A DNA stretch of 64,000 nucleotides from Acidovorax kalamii (GCF_002245625.1 NZ_NOIG01000011.1:248001-312000); one strand, 5' to 3'. Numbered from the stretch's first letter, positions 8,358 to 16,912 are shown. Made by a program: numbers and translations. Notes: generated from the sequence alone by a model not told the origin.

Positions 8358-8618
8358 ATGCCAATGAACGCTATTGCACTAACGCCACCCGGCGCTGATT
8401 CACCACGCCCTGTGCAGGCTGAACGGGATCGCCTCATCCGTATGGGGGAAGTAGAGCGGCTTACCGGGCTGAAAAAAAGCACGATTTACACCAACCTGCG
8501 GGTTAAAGGCGGGTTCCCTCGGCCTTTGCGCCTGTCTGCTCGTGCTGTTGCCTGGCGCGAGTCGGAGGTGCTGGCCTGGTGCGATGAGCGCACCCGCGTG
8601 GGGGATGCCAATGTTTGA
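8358..8618 (+). CDS. AlpA-like helix-turn-helix regulator (second copy)
   Basis: An 86-residue protein with the AlpA phage-regulator pattern: RLIRMGEVERLTGLKKSTIY, then GGFPRPLRLSARAVAWRESE and VLAWCDER. It is closer to the CP4-57 AlpA consensus than the copy at 4975. ATG 8358 and ATG 8364 are both possible. It overlaps the SSB gene start by eight bases, so it may control the replication operon that follows, while the first copy sits beside int. Confidence 0.88.
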   Translation: MPMNAIALTPPGADSPRPVQAERDRLIRMGEVERLTGLKKSTIYTNLRVKGGFPRPLRLSARAVAWRESEVLAWCDERTRVGDANV

Positions 8619-8964
8619 CGTGCTCCTTTCAGGCCGCCTGCGTGGTGGGGCACAACTGCGGACTGCATCCAACGGCTCACCCTTTGCCACATTTCGATTG
8701 GCTGCAGCCAGCAAGACAGGTGAAAGCCTGCTCTGTTCGTGCGTGTCTTTCTCGCAATCTGTTATCGACGTTGTGAAGGAGCTGGGCGACGGGGATAGCC
8801 TCGCGGTGTCTGGTGAGGCTGCTATCAGTACCTGGCACGGGCAGGACGGCGTCGCACGGCTTGGTCTCGATGTAACGGCGTATGCCGTGCTATCGGCCTA
8901 CCACGTGGGGCGCAAGCGAGCACCCGCAGCGACTGCTGCATCCCGCGCAGGGGCTCAACAATGA
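8611..8964 (+). CDS. ssb: Single-stranded DNA-binding protein, element-type
   Basis: This 117-residue OB-fold protein resembles SSB: MFDVLLSGRLRGGAQLRTAS, then NGSPFATFRLAAASKTGESL and the CVSFSQSVIDVVKELGDGD region, matching the L-x-G-x-L ... F-x-V-A-x pattern. It lacks the acidic DDDIPF tip with which chromosomal SSB recruits partners, and ends in a short basic Ala-rich tail. Probably it protects the element's single strands during primase-dependent replication. ATG 8611 lies inside the preceding gene's end; ATG 8605 is an alternative. Confidence 0.78.
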   Translation: MFDVLLSGRLRGGAQLRTASNGSPFATFRLAAASKTGESLLCSCVSFSQSVIDVVKELGDGDSLAVSGEAAISTWHGQDGVARLGLDVTAYAVLSAYHVGRKRAPAATAASRAGAQQ

Positions 8965-9266
8965 CGCCCGCTCAGCAGGCTGCGCACGATACCGCAATGG
9001 AGGCGGCGGCCCGTACCTTGGGGCATGCATGTACCTTTGCCGCATTGCACGCCACCACCACGCCGCTGTTTCAGCGCACCATGCGGCGCCCGCAATCTGC
9101 TCCCGTATTGGTGCGCGTCGTGTGGCCTGGGGTGCTCTTGGTGTGTGACCCGAAGACCGGCGATGTCCTTGCCGAATCGGAGCCGGGCAAGCCTCAGCAG
9201 CTCAAGGCAGGTTTCTTGCCGCCGACGGGTCAATCGCCTGCGATGCGCAGGCGGGGGGCGCCATGA
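8961..9266 (+). CDS. Hypothetical protein, 101 residues
   Basis: Unrecognised. It begins with an Ala-rich helix (MTPAQQAAHDTAMEAAARTL) followed by a beta-like stretch VLVRVVWPGVLLVCDPKTGD. The start overlaps the ssb stop (ATGA), and its stop overlaps the next gene in the same way, so these three genes are one translationally coupled unit. No motif gives a function. Confidence 0.55.
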   Translation: MTPAQQAAHDTAMEAAARTLGHACTFAALHATTTPLFQRTMRRPQSAPVLVRVVWPGVLLVCDPKTGDVLAESEPGKPQQLKAGFLPPTGQSPAMRRRGAP

Positions 9267-9559
9267 CGCCAGCAAAGCCCCAAGAAGACACCCGGCCCGA
9301 ACAGGCCGCGCGTGTTGCTGACTTCCTCGAAAAAAACCCTGCCAGCACGCAAAAGGAAATCGATGCGGTGTGCGACACCGGTTGCATTTCCAAGGTGCTT
9401 TCAGAGATGGTGCGCACCGACCTGTACGGCATGGGCTACGGCATTGCGCGTGGCTGGCGGCAGATCCCGTGTGCGGGCGGTACCCATGTCCGTGAGGTAC
9501 GTACCTACACCCTGCTGCACCGGCCGCGAGCCCAACCGGACCTGTTCAACACCGAGTGA
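9263..9559 (+). CDS. Hypothetical winged-helix-like protein, 98 residues
   Basis: The segment RVADFLEKNPASTQKEIDAV, CDTGCISKVLSEMVRTDL and RGWRQIPCAGGTHVREVRTY has the helix-helix-wing spacing of small winged-helix DNA-binding proteins, though I cannot assign a family. Start overlaps the stop of the preceding gene. A hairpin at 9561 immediately after the stop closes the operon. Possible role: copy or transcription control of the element (inference). Confidence 0.55.
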   Translation: MTPAKPQEDTRPEQAARVADFLEKNPASTQKEIDAVCDTGCISKVLSEMVRTDLYGMGYGIARGWRQIPCAGGTHVREVRTYTLLHRPRAQPDLFNTE

Positions 9560-9560
9560 G

Positions 9561-9590
9561 CGGCACGCGCCCTGGCGTGGCTGCGTGCCG
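9561..9590. terminator. Hairpin between convergent genes
   Basis: Perfect 8-bp stem CGGCACGC/GCGTGCCG (9561-9568 with 9583-9590), followed by TTT. It could end transcription of the plus-strand operon 8358-9559 and, from the other side, of the small minus-strand gene. Confidence 0.55.
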
Positions 9591-9591
9591 T

Positions 9592-9750
9592 TTACCGCTG
9601 CCGACCGATGAGCAGCGACACGCCACACCAGACCACGTATCCAGCCAGCCCAGCAGCGGCCAGCGCCGCCAGTGCCATGCCTGCACGCACTGACACGCCA
9701 GCCCCCACCAAGAAGGCAATGCAGAAAGTGAACGCGATCAGGCGGGCCAT
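9592..9750 (-). CDS. Small two-helix membrane protein, 52 residues
   Basis: Reading the minus strand from ATG at 9750 to TAA at 9592 gives a 52-residue protein with two hydrophobic stretches, LIAFTFCIAFLVGAGVSV and ALAALAAAGLAGYVVWCGV, split by RAGM, and a basic tail IGRQR. It is the only minus-strand candidate in the element and lies between two plus-strand operons, next to the tape-measure gene. Size and topology resemble small holin-like or exclusion peptides, but there is no family match I can name. The overlapping plus-strand frame at 9608-9790 is a Ser/Pro/Ala-rich string and looks spurious. Confidence 0.45.
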   Translation of the reverse strand: MARLIAFTFCIAFLVGAGVSVRAGMALAALAAAGLAGYVVWCGVSLLIGRQR

Positions 9751-9777
9751 CTGCGCATTTTATGAATTGAGGTTCCC

Positions 9778-12700
9778 ATGCAAGAAATAGGTATCAAGAT
9801 CAACGCCGAAGTGGCAGGCGAGAAAAGCATTGAGCAACTGGCCACGGACCTGGAGGACCTTGCGAAGGTTGCAGGCGGCGACCTTCAGGCGGCGGCCAAG
9901 GCGGCGTCTGCGCGGTTGCGTGAACTTGGTGAGCAGGACGCGGCCATCACCGCTTTTCTGAAGCTGCAGCGCGAGGCTGGGGCCAGCAGCAAGGCACTGA
10001 GCGCCGCAACGAAAGAGGCGGCGGATTTTTGCCGGCAGATTGCGCAAGCCGGGCCGCCAACGGCGCAGGAGGCTGCAGCGCTGCAGCGGCTGGAGGCTGC
10101 GGCCGAAGGCGCCCGTGCTGAATTCGCCCAGCAGCAGCAAGCCCTTGCGGCCGCGCAGGCAGGTTTGCAGCGCTACGGCGTTGCAGGCAATAACGCAGTG
10201 GACGTGCAACAGCGCTTGCGCAATGAGGTGGCGATGGTGCGTGAGTCGGTGGCGGGCATCGCGCCTGCGTACGCACGCGCCGCAGCCGGTGCGCAGGATG
10301 CTGGCGCCACCATGGTGCGCACCCATCGTCAGATCGGTGACGGTGTGGAGTCGATCAGCCAGCAGCTGGGGCGGCTCCAAGGGTTCGTTGCTGGCTTGGC
10401 TGGGTTGCAGGGCTTCAAGACCATGGCGACTGACCTTGCGCAGACGGCTGACCAGGTGAACAACCTGCAGGCCCGGTTGAAGCTGGTTACCGGAGGGGGG
10501 GCGGCATTTGACACCGCCTGGACGGGTGTGCGGGATGTGGCGTTGCGTACCAATAGCGCCCTGGAGGAAACGGGCACCTTGTTCTCACGCCTCGCCCAAG
10601 CGGGCAAGGATGCGGGGCAGAGCACGGCCGACGCGTCCGCCAATGCGCTTGCCCTGACAGAGACCATCAACCAGGCCATCCAGTTGAGCGGAGCAGGTGC
10701 ACAGGCGTCGAGCGCTGCCATCACCCAGCTGGTGCAAGGGCTGCAAGGTGGCGTGCTGCGCGGTGATGAGTTCAATTCGGTCATGGAGCAAAGCCCGAGG
10801 CTTGCGCGTGCCCTGGCCGATGGACTGAGCGTGACCACTGGCGAGCTGCGAAAAATGGCCGAAGCAGGGTTGCTGACCAGCGATACCGTGATTGGCGCCC
10901 TTAAGGGGCAGAGCGACACGGTAGCTGCAGAGTTCAAGAAACTGCCGCCCACAGTGGGGCGGGCGCTCCAGAACCTCAGTACGCAGTGGCAGCTGTATGT
11001 TGCTGACACTGACAAGGCCACCGGCGCAAGCGTAACGGCGGCCACCGCCATCAACGGGCTGGCCACCAACCTGAACACCATTGCAGGCCTGCTGATCGAC
11101 GCGGGGCAGGCAGCGGCCGGGTTCGTCGCTTTACGCTTGGCTCAGCACTTCCTGGGCATTGGGGCGGCAGCGCAACAGGCTGCGGCGGCGGTAGCCGCGA
11201 ACAATGCACAGATGGTTGCGACCGGCGCCGCTGCAAACACTGCGGCCGTGGGGGCCGGGCGGTTTGCCTCGATCCTGGCGAGCCTGCGCACATTCACCCT
11301 GATCGGTTTGGCGGTCAACTTCAAGGACATTGGGACGTGGATTGGTGAGGCCACGGCGAAGCTGGTGGGCTACAAGGATCGCTCTGACGAAATCGCACGT
11401 GCCGACAAGTTGGCTGCAGAGATTGCCAAGGAGGCTGCCGCCGACCGGGCCCGCCTTGCTGCCGCCACACAGGCCGCGATAGACAAGCAATTTGAGCTGT
11501 CCAAGGCGGCGCGGGTTGGGGTGGCAGAGTTCGAAAAGCTGACCAAAGAAGGCCACAGCGCCGCCGACGCTTTGAAGAAAGCCAGCGACTCATTCGACCT
11601 GGGCAAGATTCAAGGAATCAGGGACTTTGCCGCAGTGCTGGACAAGCTGGCCGCCGATGGCAAGGTATCTGCCAGTGAGTTTGAAGCTGCCTGGGCAAAG
11701 GCGCTCAACGGCAAGGACCTGGCCCAGTTTGAAGTGACCGCCCGCGCCGCATTTGCGGGGACTGCCCGCGAGGGCGAGCGTGTTGCGCAGATGATGGATG
11801 CCGTGTTGCGGGAGGCAGTGAAGCGCACCGGGTTGGAGTTTGACCAGCTGCAGGGGCGTATCGGCGCAGCATCGCGCAGCGCCATCAATGACCTGGATAC
11901 CCTGATTGCCGGGATGGATCGGCTCAAGTCGCAGGGCTTAGATACCGGCCGTGCACTGACCGCCAGCATTGCCAAGGCCATTGAATCTGCCGATAGCGAA
12001 AAGGCCCTGGAAGTGATCCGCGCCAAGGTGGAACAGGTCCGCAAGGTACTGGGCGACAAGATTGCTGATGGCTTGCTGGAGCAGGCAAAAGACAAGGCCG
12101 AAGCATTGGCCGATGCCCTGGACAAAGCAACCCCTGGCATCAACAGCATGCGCGAGGCGATGAAGCAGCTGGGCATCACCAGCGATGCAGCGCTGAAGGA
12201 AACCGCAGCCACTGCAAAGGAGGCCTATGACACGCTCACCGCAAGCGGCACAGCTAGCGCCCGTGAGTTGGGCGAGGCCTTCAAGAAGTCGGCAGAGGCG
12301 GCCATTGCCGCGAACAACGGCATCGCACCGGCCTGGGTGCAGGCGCAGGCCGCCATTCGTGGTTACGACCTTGAAGCCGACAGGGCGGGAAAAACCACGC
12401 TGCGGCTGCGTGACGCCACCGACAGCGCGGCAGGGGCGCATGAGAGAGCAACGCGGTCGATCAATGACAACCGCACCGCGCTGGAGCGCTTGAACGATGT
12501 CAAGGAGCGGGAAATCGCTGCGCAGGAGAAGGCCAACCAGCTCAAGGAGCGGGAGCTGGCCCTCTACCGCGAGAAATGGAACATGGACAGGGAGAACTTT
12601 GCGCTCAACACGGCAGGTAATCGCTTTGAGGCAACGATCCCCACCAAGGAATCCGTATTCAACCAGGCCAAGGCTGCGGGCCTGGACGAGAAGAGAGCCC

Positions 12701-13074
12701 TTGAAATTGCCGACAGCTTCGAGCAGCAATACAACCGGCCGGCCGGTCTGAATGGCATTGTGGGTGGGGTGAATCCCAGCGACGTGATCAAGGCCATCAA
12801 CGAGGCCATCCTGGCAGCGGCTCGCGAGCGGGTTCAGAACGAAGGCCGTGACGGTCCTTCGCGCCCTGCGCAAGGGCAGCCAACGGTCACACCTGCACCA
12901 GCACAGGGTTCATCGTCCAGTTCTGCGCAAGGCGGCTCCGGCACAACGCGCCCAGCTGGTCAGTCTGCATCTGGCATCCAGATCACCCTGAATGTCCACG
13001 GTGTGCAAGACCCTGTGAAGCTGGCACGACTGATTGAACCTGAACTGAAAAGGATGGCTGCACTTGCTCGTTGA
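9778..13074 (+). CDS. Phage tail tape-measure protein (orphan)
   Basis: This 1098-residue protein has the tape-measure N-terminal domain at about residues 190-405, including NNLQARLKLVTGGGAAFDTA, LAQAGKDAGQSTADASANAL and GGVLRGDEFNSVMEQSPRLA, the typical TMP signature. Two hydrophobic stretches follow (about 430-480 and 497-525), then long Ala/Lys/Glu helices likely to form coiled coil, a Ser/Gly/Pro linker near 1035-1065, and a closing ITLNVHGVQDPVKLARLIEP. In siphophages this protein sets tail length and helps DNA cross the envelope. No other tail, head or packaging gene is nearby, and the neighbours are replication genes. So it is either a satellite tool acting on a helper tail or a captured gene. 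Confidence 0.85.
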   Translation: MQEIGIKINAEVAGEKSIEQLATDLEDLAKVAGGDLQAAAKAASARLRELGEQDAAITAFLKLQREAGASSKALSAATKEAADFCRQIAQAGPPTAQEAAALQRLEAAAEGARAEFAQQQQALAAAQAGLQRYGVAGNNAVDVQQRLRNEVAMVRESVAGIAPAYARAAAGAQDAGATMVRTHRQIGDGVESISQQLGRLQGFVAGLAGLQGFKTMATDLAQTADQVNNLQARLKLVTGGGAAFDTAWTGVRDVALRTNSALEETGTLFSRLAQAGKDAGQSTADASANALALTETINQAIQLSGAGAQASSAAITQLVQGLQGGVLRGDEFNSVMEQSPRLARALADGLSVTTGELRKMAEAGLLTSDTVIGALKGQSDTVAAEFKKLPPTVGRALQNLSTQWQLYVADTDKATGASVTAATAINGLATNLNTIAGLLIDAGQAAAGFVALRLAQHFLGIGAAAQQAAAAVAANNAQMVATGAAANTAAVGAGRFASILASLRTFTLIGLAVNFKDIGTWIGEATAKLVGYKDRSDEIARADKLAAEIAKEAAADRARLAAATQAAIDKQFELSKAARVGVAEFEKLTKEGHSAADALKKASDSFDLGKIQGIRDFAAVLDKLAADGKVSASEFEAAWAKALNGKDLAQFEVTARAAFAGTAREGERVAQMMDAVLREAVKRTGLEFDQLQGRIGAASRSAINDLDTLIAGMDRLKSQGLDTGRALTASIAKAIESADSEKALEVIRAKVEQVRKVLGDKIADGLLEQAKDKAEALADALDKATPGINSMREAMKQLGITSDAALKETAATAKEAYDTLTASGTASARELGEAFKKSAEAAIAANNGIAPAWVQAQAAIRGYDLEADRAGKTTLRLRDATDSAAGAHERATRSINDNRTALERLNDVKEREIAAQEKANQLKERELALYREKWNMDRENFALNTAGNRFEATIPTKESVFNQAKAAGLDEKRALEIADSFEQQYNRPAGLNGIVGGVNPSDVIKAINEAILAAARERVQNEGRDGPSRPAQGQPTVTPAPAQGSSSSSAQGGSGTTRPAGQSASGIQITLNVHGVQDPVKLARLIEPELKRMAALAR

Positions 13075-13137
13075 TTTCAGACACCTGCCATTTGGCAATG
13101 ACGGAGCTTTCTCTGAAATCAAGGAGTGCCCCCTTCA

Positions 13138-16050
13138 ATGTTGACACCCACACCAGAACTGATCCGCGCCGCCTTGGCGCACATCCCCGCCAGCTTGGCA
13201 CGCGAAGAATGGGCGCGTGTGGGCATGGCCATCAAAAGCGAGTTTCCCGACGCCACCGGACAAGACCTGTTCGAGGTATGGAGTGCGACCGCAGACGGCC
13301 ACGACCCACGCGCCACCCGCAGCACCTGGCGCAGCATCAAGGCAGGCGGCGGGGTGGGCATTGGCACCCTGTTGCACCTGGCCAAAGAACACGGCTTTGT
13401 GCTGCCCAAGGCCAGCGAAGCCCCGGCCGCACCGAGCCCCGAGGTGTTGGCGCAGCGCGAGCGCGAACGGGTAGACCGCCAGCGGGCAGAGCAAGCCCGG
13501 CAGCAGGCCGCCCACGTGGCTGCAGCGGCTGACGCCGTAGCGCAGTGGGATGCAGCCAGCGACACCGGTGCCAGTCTCTATCTGGCCCGCAAGGACGTGC
13601 AGGCCCATGGTGTGCGCTTTGCGGCCGATGGCTGCGTGCTGGTGCCCCTGCGTGACGCTGCGGGCGCTCTCTGGAACCTGCAGCGCATTGCACCCGAGCG
13701 CCCGGCCGATGGCACCGACAAGCTGTTTTTGAAGGGCGGGCGCAAATCCGGGCTCTGGCACTGGTGCGGTGATCCTGTGGGGGCTTCGGTGCTGCTGGTG
13801 GCCGAGGGCTACGCCACGGCCGCCAGCCTGCACCAAGCCACCGGCCACCCGGTGGCTGTGGCCTTTGATGCGGGCAATCTGGCCCACGTTGCCAAGGCCC
13901 TGCGCCAGCAACACCGCGCCGCGCTGCTGGTGCTGTGTGGTGACGATGACCGGGCCACCGAAGCCCGCACCGGCACCAACACCGGCCGCGTGAAGGCCGA
14001 AGCCGCAGCCCGTTCCGTGCGTGGCCTGGCAGTGTTCCCCGAGGGCCTTCCCGATGGTGGCAGCGACTTCAACGACATGCACCAGGCGCAGGGCCTGCAG
14101 GCCGTTGGTGCCTGCGTAGAAGCCGCCATTGCAGCGCATCAGGCAGAGCAGGCCGAACGCGCCCAGCAAGCCGCGCAAGACACCATCGCAGGCAAGGCCG
14201 GTACCCGCGCACCACGCGAGCCCCAGGGGTCTGCTGGTGGGCACGGTGGGGACCATGAGCCCCCCAGCGACGGCCGTCCCTTCGACCCCTTCACCGTCAA
14301 CGATTCGGGTGTATGGCATGCGGGCGTAGACAAGGAGGGGCAACCCAAGGCGCCGCAGTGGGTGTGCAGCCGCCTCGATGTGCAGGCCTTGACCCGCGAC
14401 CAGGACGGTGCAGGCTGGGGCTACCTGCTGGCCTTTGCTGATCCGCTGGGCAAGCCCAAGCAATGGGCCATGCCTGCCCGCATGCTGTCTGGCGACGGGG
14501 GCGAATACCGCGCCGCGCTGCTGAATATGGGGCTGCGCATTGCGCCATCACCTGCAGCCCGCAACCTGCTGACCCAGTACATACAGACTCGCCAGCCGGG
14601 CGAGTTTGCGAGCTGCACCGACCGCATCGGCTGGCACGGCCGCGCCTTTGTGCTGCCCCATGAAACCATCGGCGACGATGCCGAGCGCATCGTGTTCCAG
14701 AGCGAAAGCCAAATGGAGAACACGTTCCGCGTGAAGCACGATGCAGCAGCTTGGCGTGATCGCATCGGGGCTCTGTGCGTGGGCAATTCCCGGCTGGTGT
14801 TTGCCGTGGCCTGCGCCTTTGCCGGGCCGTTGCTGCGCCCTGCAGGCATGGAGAGCGGGGGCTTTCACATCCGGGGCGATAGCAGCAGCGGCAAGACCAC
14901 GGCGCTGCGCCTGGCTGCCAGCGTGTACGGCGGCTCCAGCTACATGCAGCGATGGCGCACCACCGACAACGCCCTGGAGGCCATCGCCGCGCAGCACTGC
15001 GATTCACTGCTGATCCTGGATGAGCTGGCGCAGGTGGAGGGCAAGGTGGCCGGGGAGTGCGCCTACATGCTGGCCAATGAACAGAGCAAGGCCCGTGCTA
15101 CCCGCAACGGTGCACCGCGTGCCCGCCTGTCCTGGCGTCTGCTGTTCCTGTCTGCTGGTGAGCTGGGGCTGGCTGACCATATGGCCGAAGGCATGAAGCG
15201 CACGCGCACCGGGCAAGAGGTGCGCATGGCCGACATACCGGCCGATGCTGGCAAGGGGCTGGGGGCTTTCGAGAATCTGCACGACTTTGCAGGTGGGGCG
15301 ACCTTCTCCAGCCATCTTGCTCGCGAGGCGCAGGTGTGCCACGGCGCACCGGGCCGTGCGTTTGTTGAATGGGCGTGCGCCCATGCCGACAGCTTGCCCA
15401 AGCGACTGCGCACCGCAGTACATACCCTGGCCCGTGAATGGATACCTCATGGGGCATCGGGCCAGGTGGAGCGGGTGGGCGCCCGCTTTGCCCTGGTGGG
15501 CGTGGCCGGTGAGCTGGCCACCGAGGCCGGGCTGACGGGCTGGCCAGCGGGCGAGAGCGCACGCGGTGCACGCGCCTGCTTTGACGCCTGGCTGGCTGCG
15601 CGGGGTGGCGCTGGCAATGGGGAGGTGGTGGCCATGCTGCGGGCCGTGCGCCGCTTCCTAGAGACGCACGGCGATGGCCGCTTTGCCATGTGGCACCGGG
15701 CAGCAGATGACCACGCCCCCAAGACCCTGCAACGCGCTGGTGTGCGCCGCATGCTGAACGCCGATGGCGAGCCCATCAAGAGCGACCCCGAGCACCAGCG
15801 GGAGTATGGCGAACGCATGCCCGCCTTGCTGGGCGAGGGCGTCAGCTTTGAATACTTCGTGCTGGCTGAAACATTCAAAGCTGAAATCTGCCAGGGCTTC
15901 GACCATGTGGCGGTGTGCCGTGTGCTGGCTGCGCATGGCTGCCTGACCGTGAAGGAGTCCGACCGGTACACCGTCAGCACCAAGTTGCCGGGCATAGGCA
16001 AGGTGCGTTGCTATCAGATACCGCCTGCCATCTTCGAACTGGACCTGTGA
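13138..16050 (+). CDS. P4-alpha-like primase/helicase
   Basis: This 970-residue replication protein has an N-terminal PriCT_2-like region (1-90), a TOPRIM-type domain (about 160-305, with VLLVAEGYATAASL and LCGDDDRATEA), and a C-terminal DUF927-type helicase with Walker A GDSSSGKTTAL near 579 and Walker B DSLLILDEL near 625. P4 alpha similarly joins primase and helicase, and also binds origin iterons. It should prime and unwind the excised element. ATG 13138 has AAGGAG 12 bases upstream; GTG 13126 sits on the ribosome site itself. The octamer cluster 450 bp downstream is a likely target. Confidence 0.9.
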   Translation: MLTPTPELIRAALAHIPASLAREEWARVGMAIKSEFPDATGQDLFEVWSATADGHDPRATRSTWRSIKAGGGVGIGTLLHLAKEHGFVLPKASEAPAAPSPEVLAQRERERVDRQRAEQARQQAAHVAAAADAVAQWDAASDTGASLYLARKDVQAHGVRFAADGCVLVPLRDAAGALWNLQRIAPERPADGTDKLFLKGGRKSGLWHWCGDPVGASVLLVAEGYATAASLHQATGHPVAVAFDAGNLAHVAKALRQQHRAALLVLCGDDDRATEARTGTNTGRVKAEAAARSVRGLAVFPEGLPDGGSDFNDMHQAQGLQAVGACVEAAIAAHQAEQAERAQQAAQDTIAGKAGTRAPREPQGSAGGHGGDHEPPSDGRPFDPFTVNDSGVWHAGVDKEGQPKAPQWVCSRLDVQALTRDQDGAGWGYLLAFADPLGKPKQWAMPARMLSGDGGEYRAALLNMGLRIAPSPAARNLLTQYIQTRQPGEFASCTDRIGWHGRAFVLPHETIGDDAERIVFQSESQMENTFRVKHDAAAWRDRIGALCVGNSRLVFAVACAFAGPLLRPAGMESGGFHIRGDSSSGKTTALRLAASVYGGSSYMQRWRTTDNALEAIAAQHCDSLLILDELAQVEGKVAGECAYMLANEQSKARATRNGAPRARLSWRLLFLSAGELGLADHMAEGMKRTRTGQEVRMADIPADAGKGLGAFENLHDFAGGATFSSHLAREAQVCHGAPGRAFVEWACAHADSLPKRLRTAVHTLAREWIPHGASGQVERVGARFALVGVAGELATEAGLTGWPAGESARGARACFDAWLAARGGAGNGEVVAMLRAVRRFLETHGDGRFAMWHRAADDHAPKTLQRAGVRRMLNADGEPIKSDPEHQREYGERMPALLGEGVSFEYFVLAETFKAEICQGFDHVAVCRVLAAHGCLTVKESDRYTVSTKLPGIGKVRCYQIPPAIFELDL

Positions 16051-16055
16051 GCAGC

Positions 16056-16070
16056 GGCCCTGCAAGGGCC
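16056..16070 (+). terminator. Short hairpin after the primase gene
   Basis: GGCCCT/AGGGCC stem with a GCA loop six bases after the primase stop. No T run follows, so this is a weak terminator or an mRNA-stabilising hairpin. Confidence 0.4.
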
Positions 16071-16259
16071 TTGCGTGTTTGCCTTGCTGCTGCAGCCGTG
16101 CCGTGCCGCCCGTGAGGGGCGGGGGCGGGAGCTACCTTCGCGCTGCCCATGCCTGGTTTACGGCATCTGGTGCCAAGGGGAAGGGCGCGGCCCCTGCTCT
16201 TTCTGCTGTGCCCGGCCTGAGCCTTGGCGGCCATGGCAATGCCGCACTCTGGCTTGGGC

Positions 16260-16815
16260 GGGTCCCTCCTGAGTGGTCCGGGCAAGGGTAATTCGAGCCC
16301 CATTGGTGCGCGTGTGAATGACTTTTGAAAAGGGTGGACGGTGGACAGTGGACACATGCTGCCCCGGCCTTGGGTCCTCCCTAGCTACCCCCGGTGCGGG
16401 TAATTCGAGCCGCGTTGCCGCGCTGTTCCGCAGTGCTCTATAGGGGGTTAAGTGAAGGCAATGCCCGCATCGATGGACGATTGCGCACGTCCGTGAATTC
16501 ATTTGTCCCCGGTGTCCCCGGCAGATTCGCGTTTGTCCCCGGTGTTGCCGGAGACAAACTCTTCAAGACTGGCGCGGGTTGCGGGCCGATTTGTCCATTT
16601 GTCCCCGGTGTCCCCGGTAAAAAAGGGGTAACCCCCCGAAGGGTTGCGGCCAGCGGGGGGGGTGTCGTGGGTCCTTCCTGGGAGGTTCGCACACGGGTAA
16701 TTCGAGCCCCACAAAATTTCTAGTCCTGACCGCTGGCGAGAGGTAAGTAAGCATGGCTATGTTGGGCCGGTGCGTTGGGTCCTCCCACGGCGATGCCATG
16801 CGGGTAATTCGAGCC
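16260..16815. repeat. Four bipartite 40-bp repeats (putative cis-acting region)
   Basis: Four copies of GGGTCCYYCC followed 15-16 nt later by GGGTAATTCGAGCC. First boxes start at 16260, 16372, 16669 and 16777; second boxes at 16286, 16398, 16695 and 16802. Pairs lie 112 and 108 bp apart with a 297-bp gap in the middle, which holds the CGGGGACA cluster. The second box is identical in all four. There is no convincing gene in the whole stretch 16071-17133. Constant spacing in four copies suggests a protein-binding array: a packaging (cos/pac-type) signal, part of the origin, or a regulator site. Confidence 0.75.
16504..16617. repeat. CGGGGACA octamer cluster, right (inverted)
   Basis: Five copies of TGTCCCCGG, the complement of the left-cluster octamer with one extra base on each side, at 16504, 16513, 16534, 16600 and 16609, plus a degenerate one at 16543. 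Two of them form the unit TTTGTCCCCGGTGTCCCCGG. After excision and circularisation this cluster would lie about 1.9 kb from the left one, in opposite orientation, comparable to an ori/crr pair. Confidence 0.65.
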
Positions 16816-16884
16816 GCGCCCCCGGACTGCTGCGAAGACTTGCGAGGGGGTTGTATGGTGGGAGTGGAGGGCCTAGCGAAGGCA

Positions 16885-16912
16885 AAGCGGGGGAACAGAT
16901 GGGGGAACAAAC
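16885..16912. repeat. 28-bp direct repeat of the left end (arm sites)
   Basis: Exact copy of 3147-3174, containing two GGGGGAACA nonamers at 16889 and 16901 with the same 12-bp spacing as at the left end. It marks the right flank of the element, about 60 bp inside the presumed edge. Confidence 0.75.

Noticed and set aside
9608-9790. Plus-strand 60-residue frame before the tape-measure gene
   Set aside because: Low-complexity Ser/Pro/Ala/Thr string that overlaps the start of the next gene; the opposite strand gives a better membrane-protein candidate.
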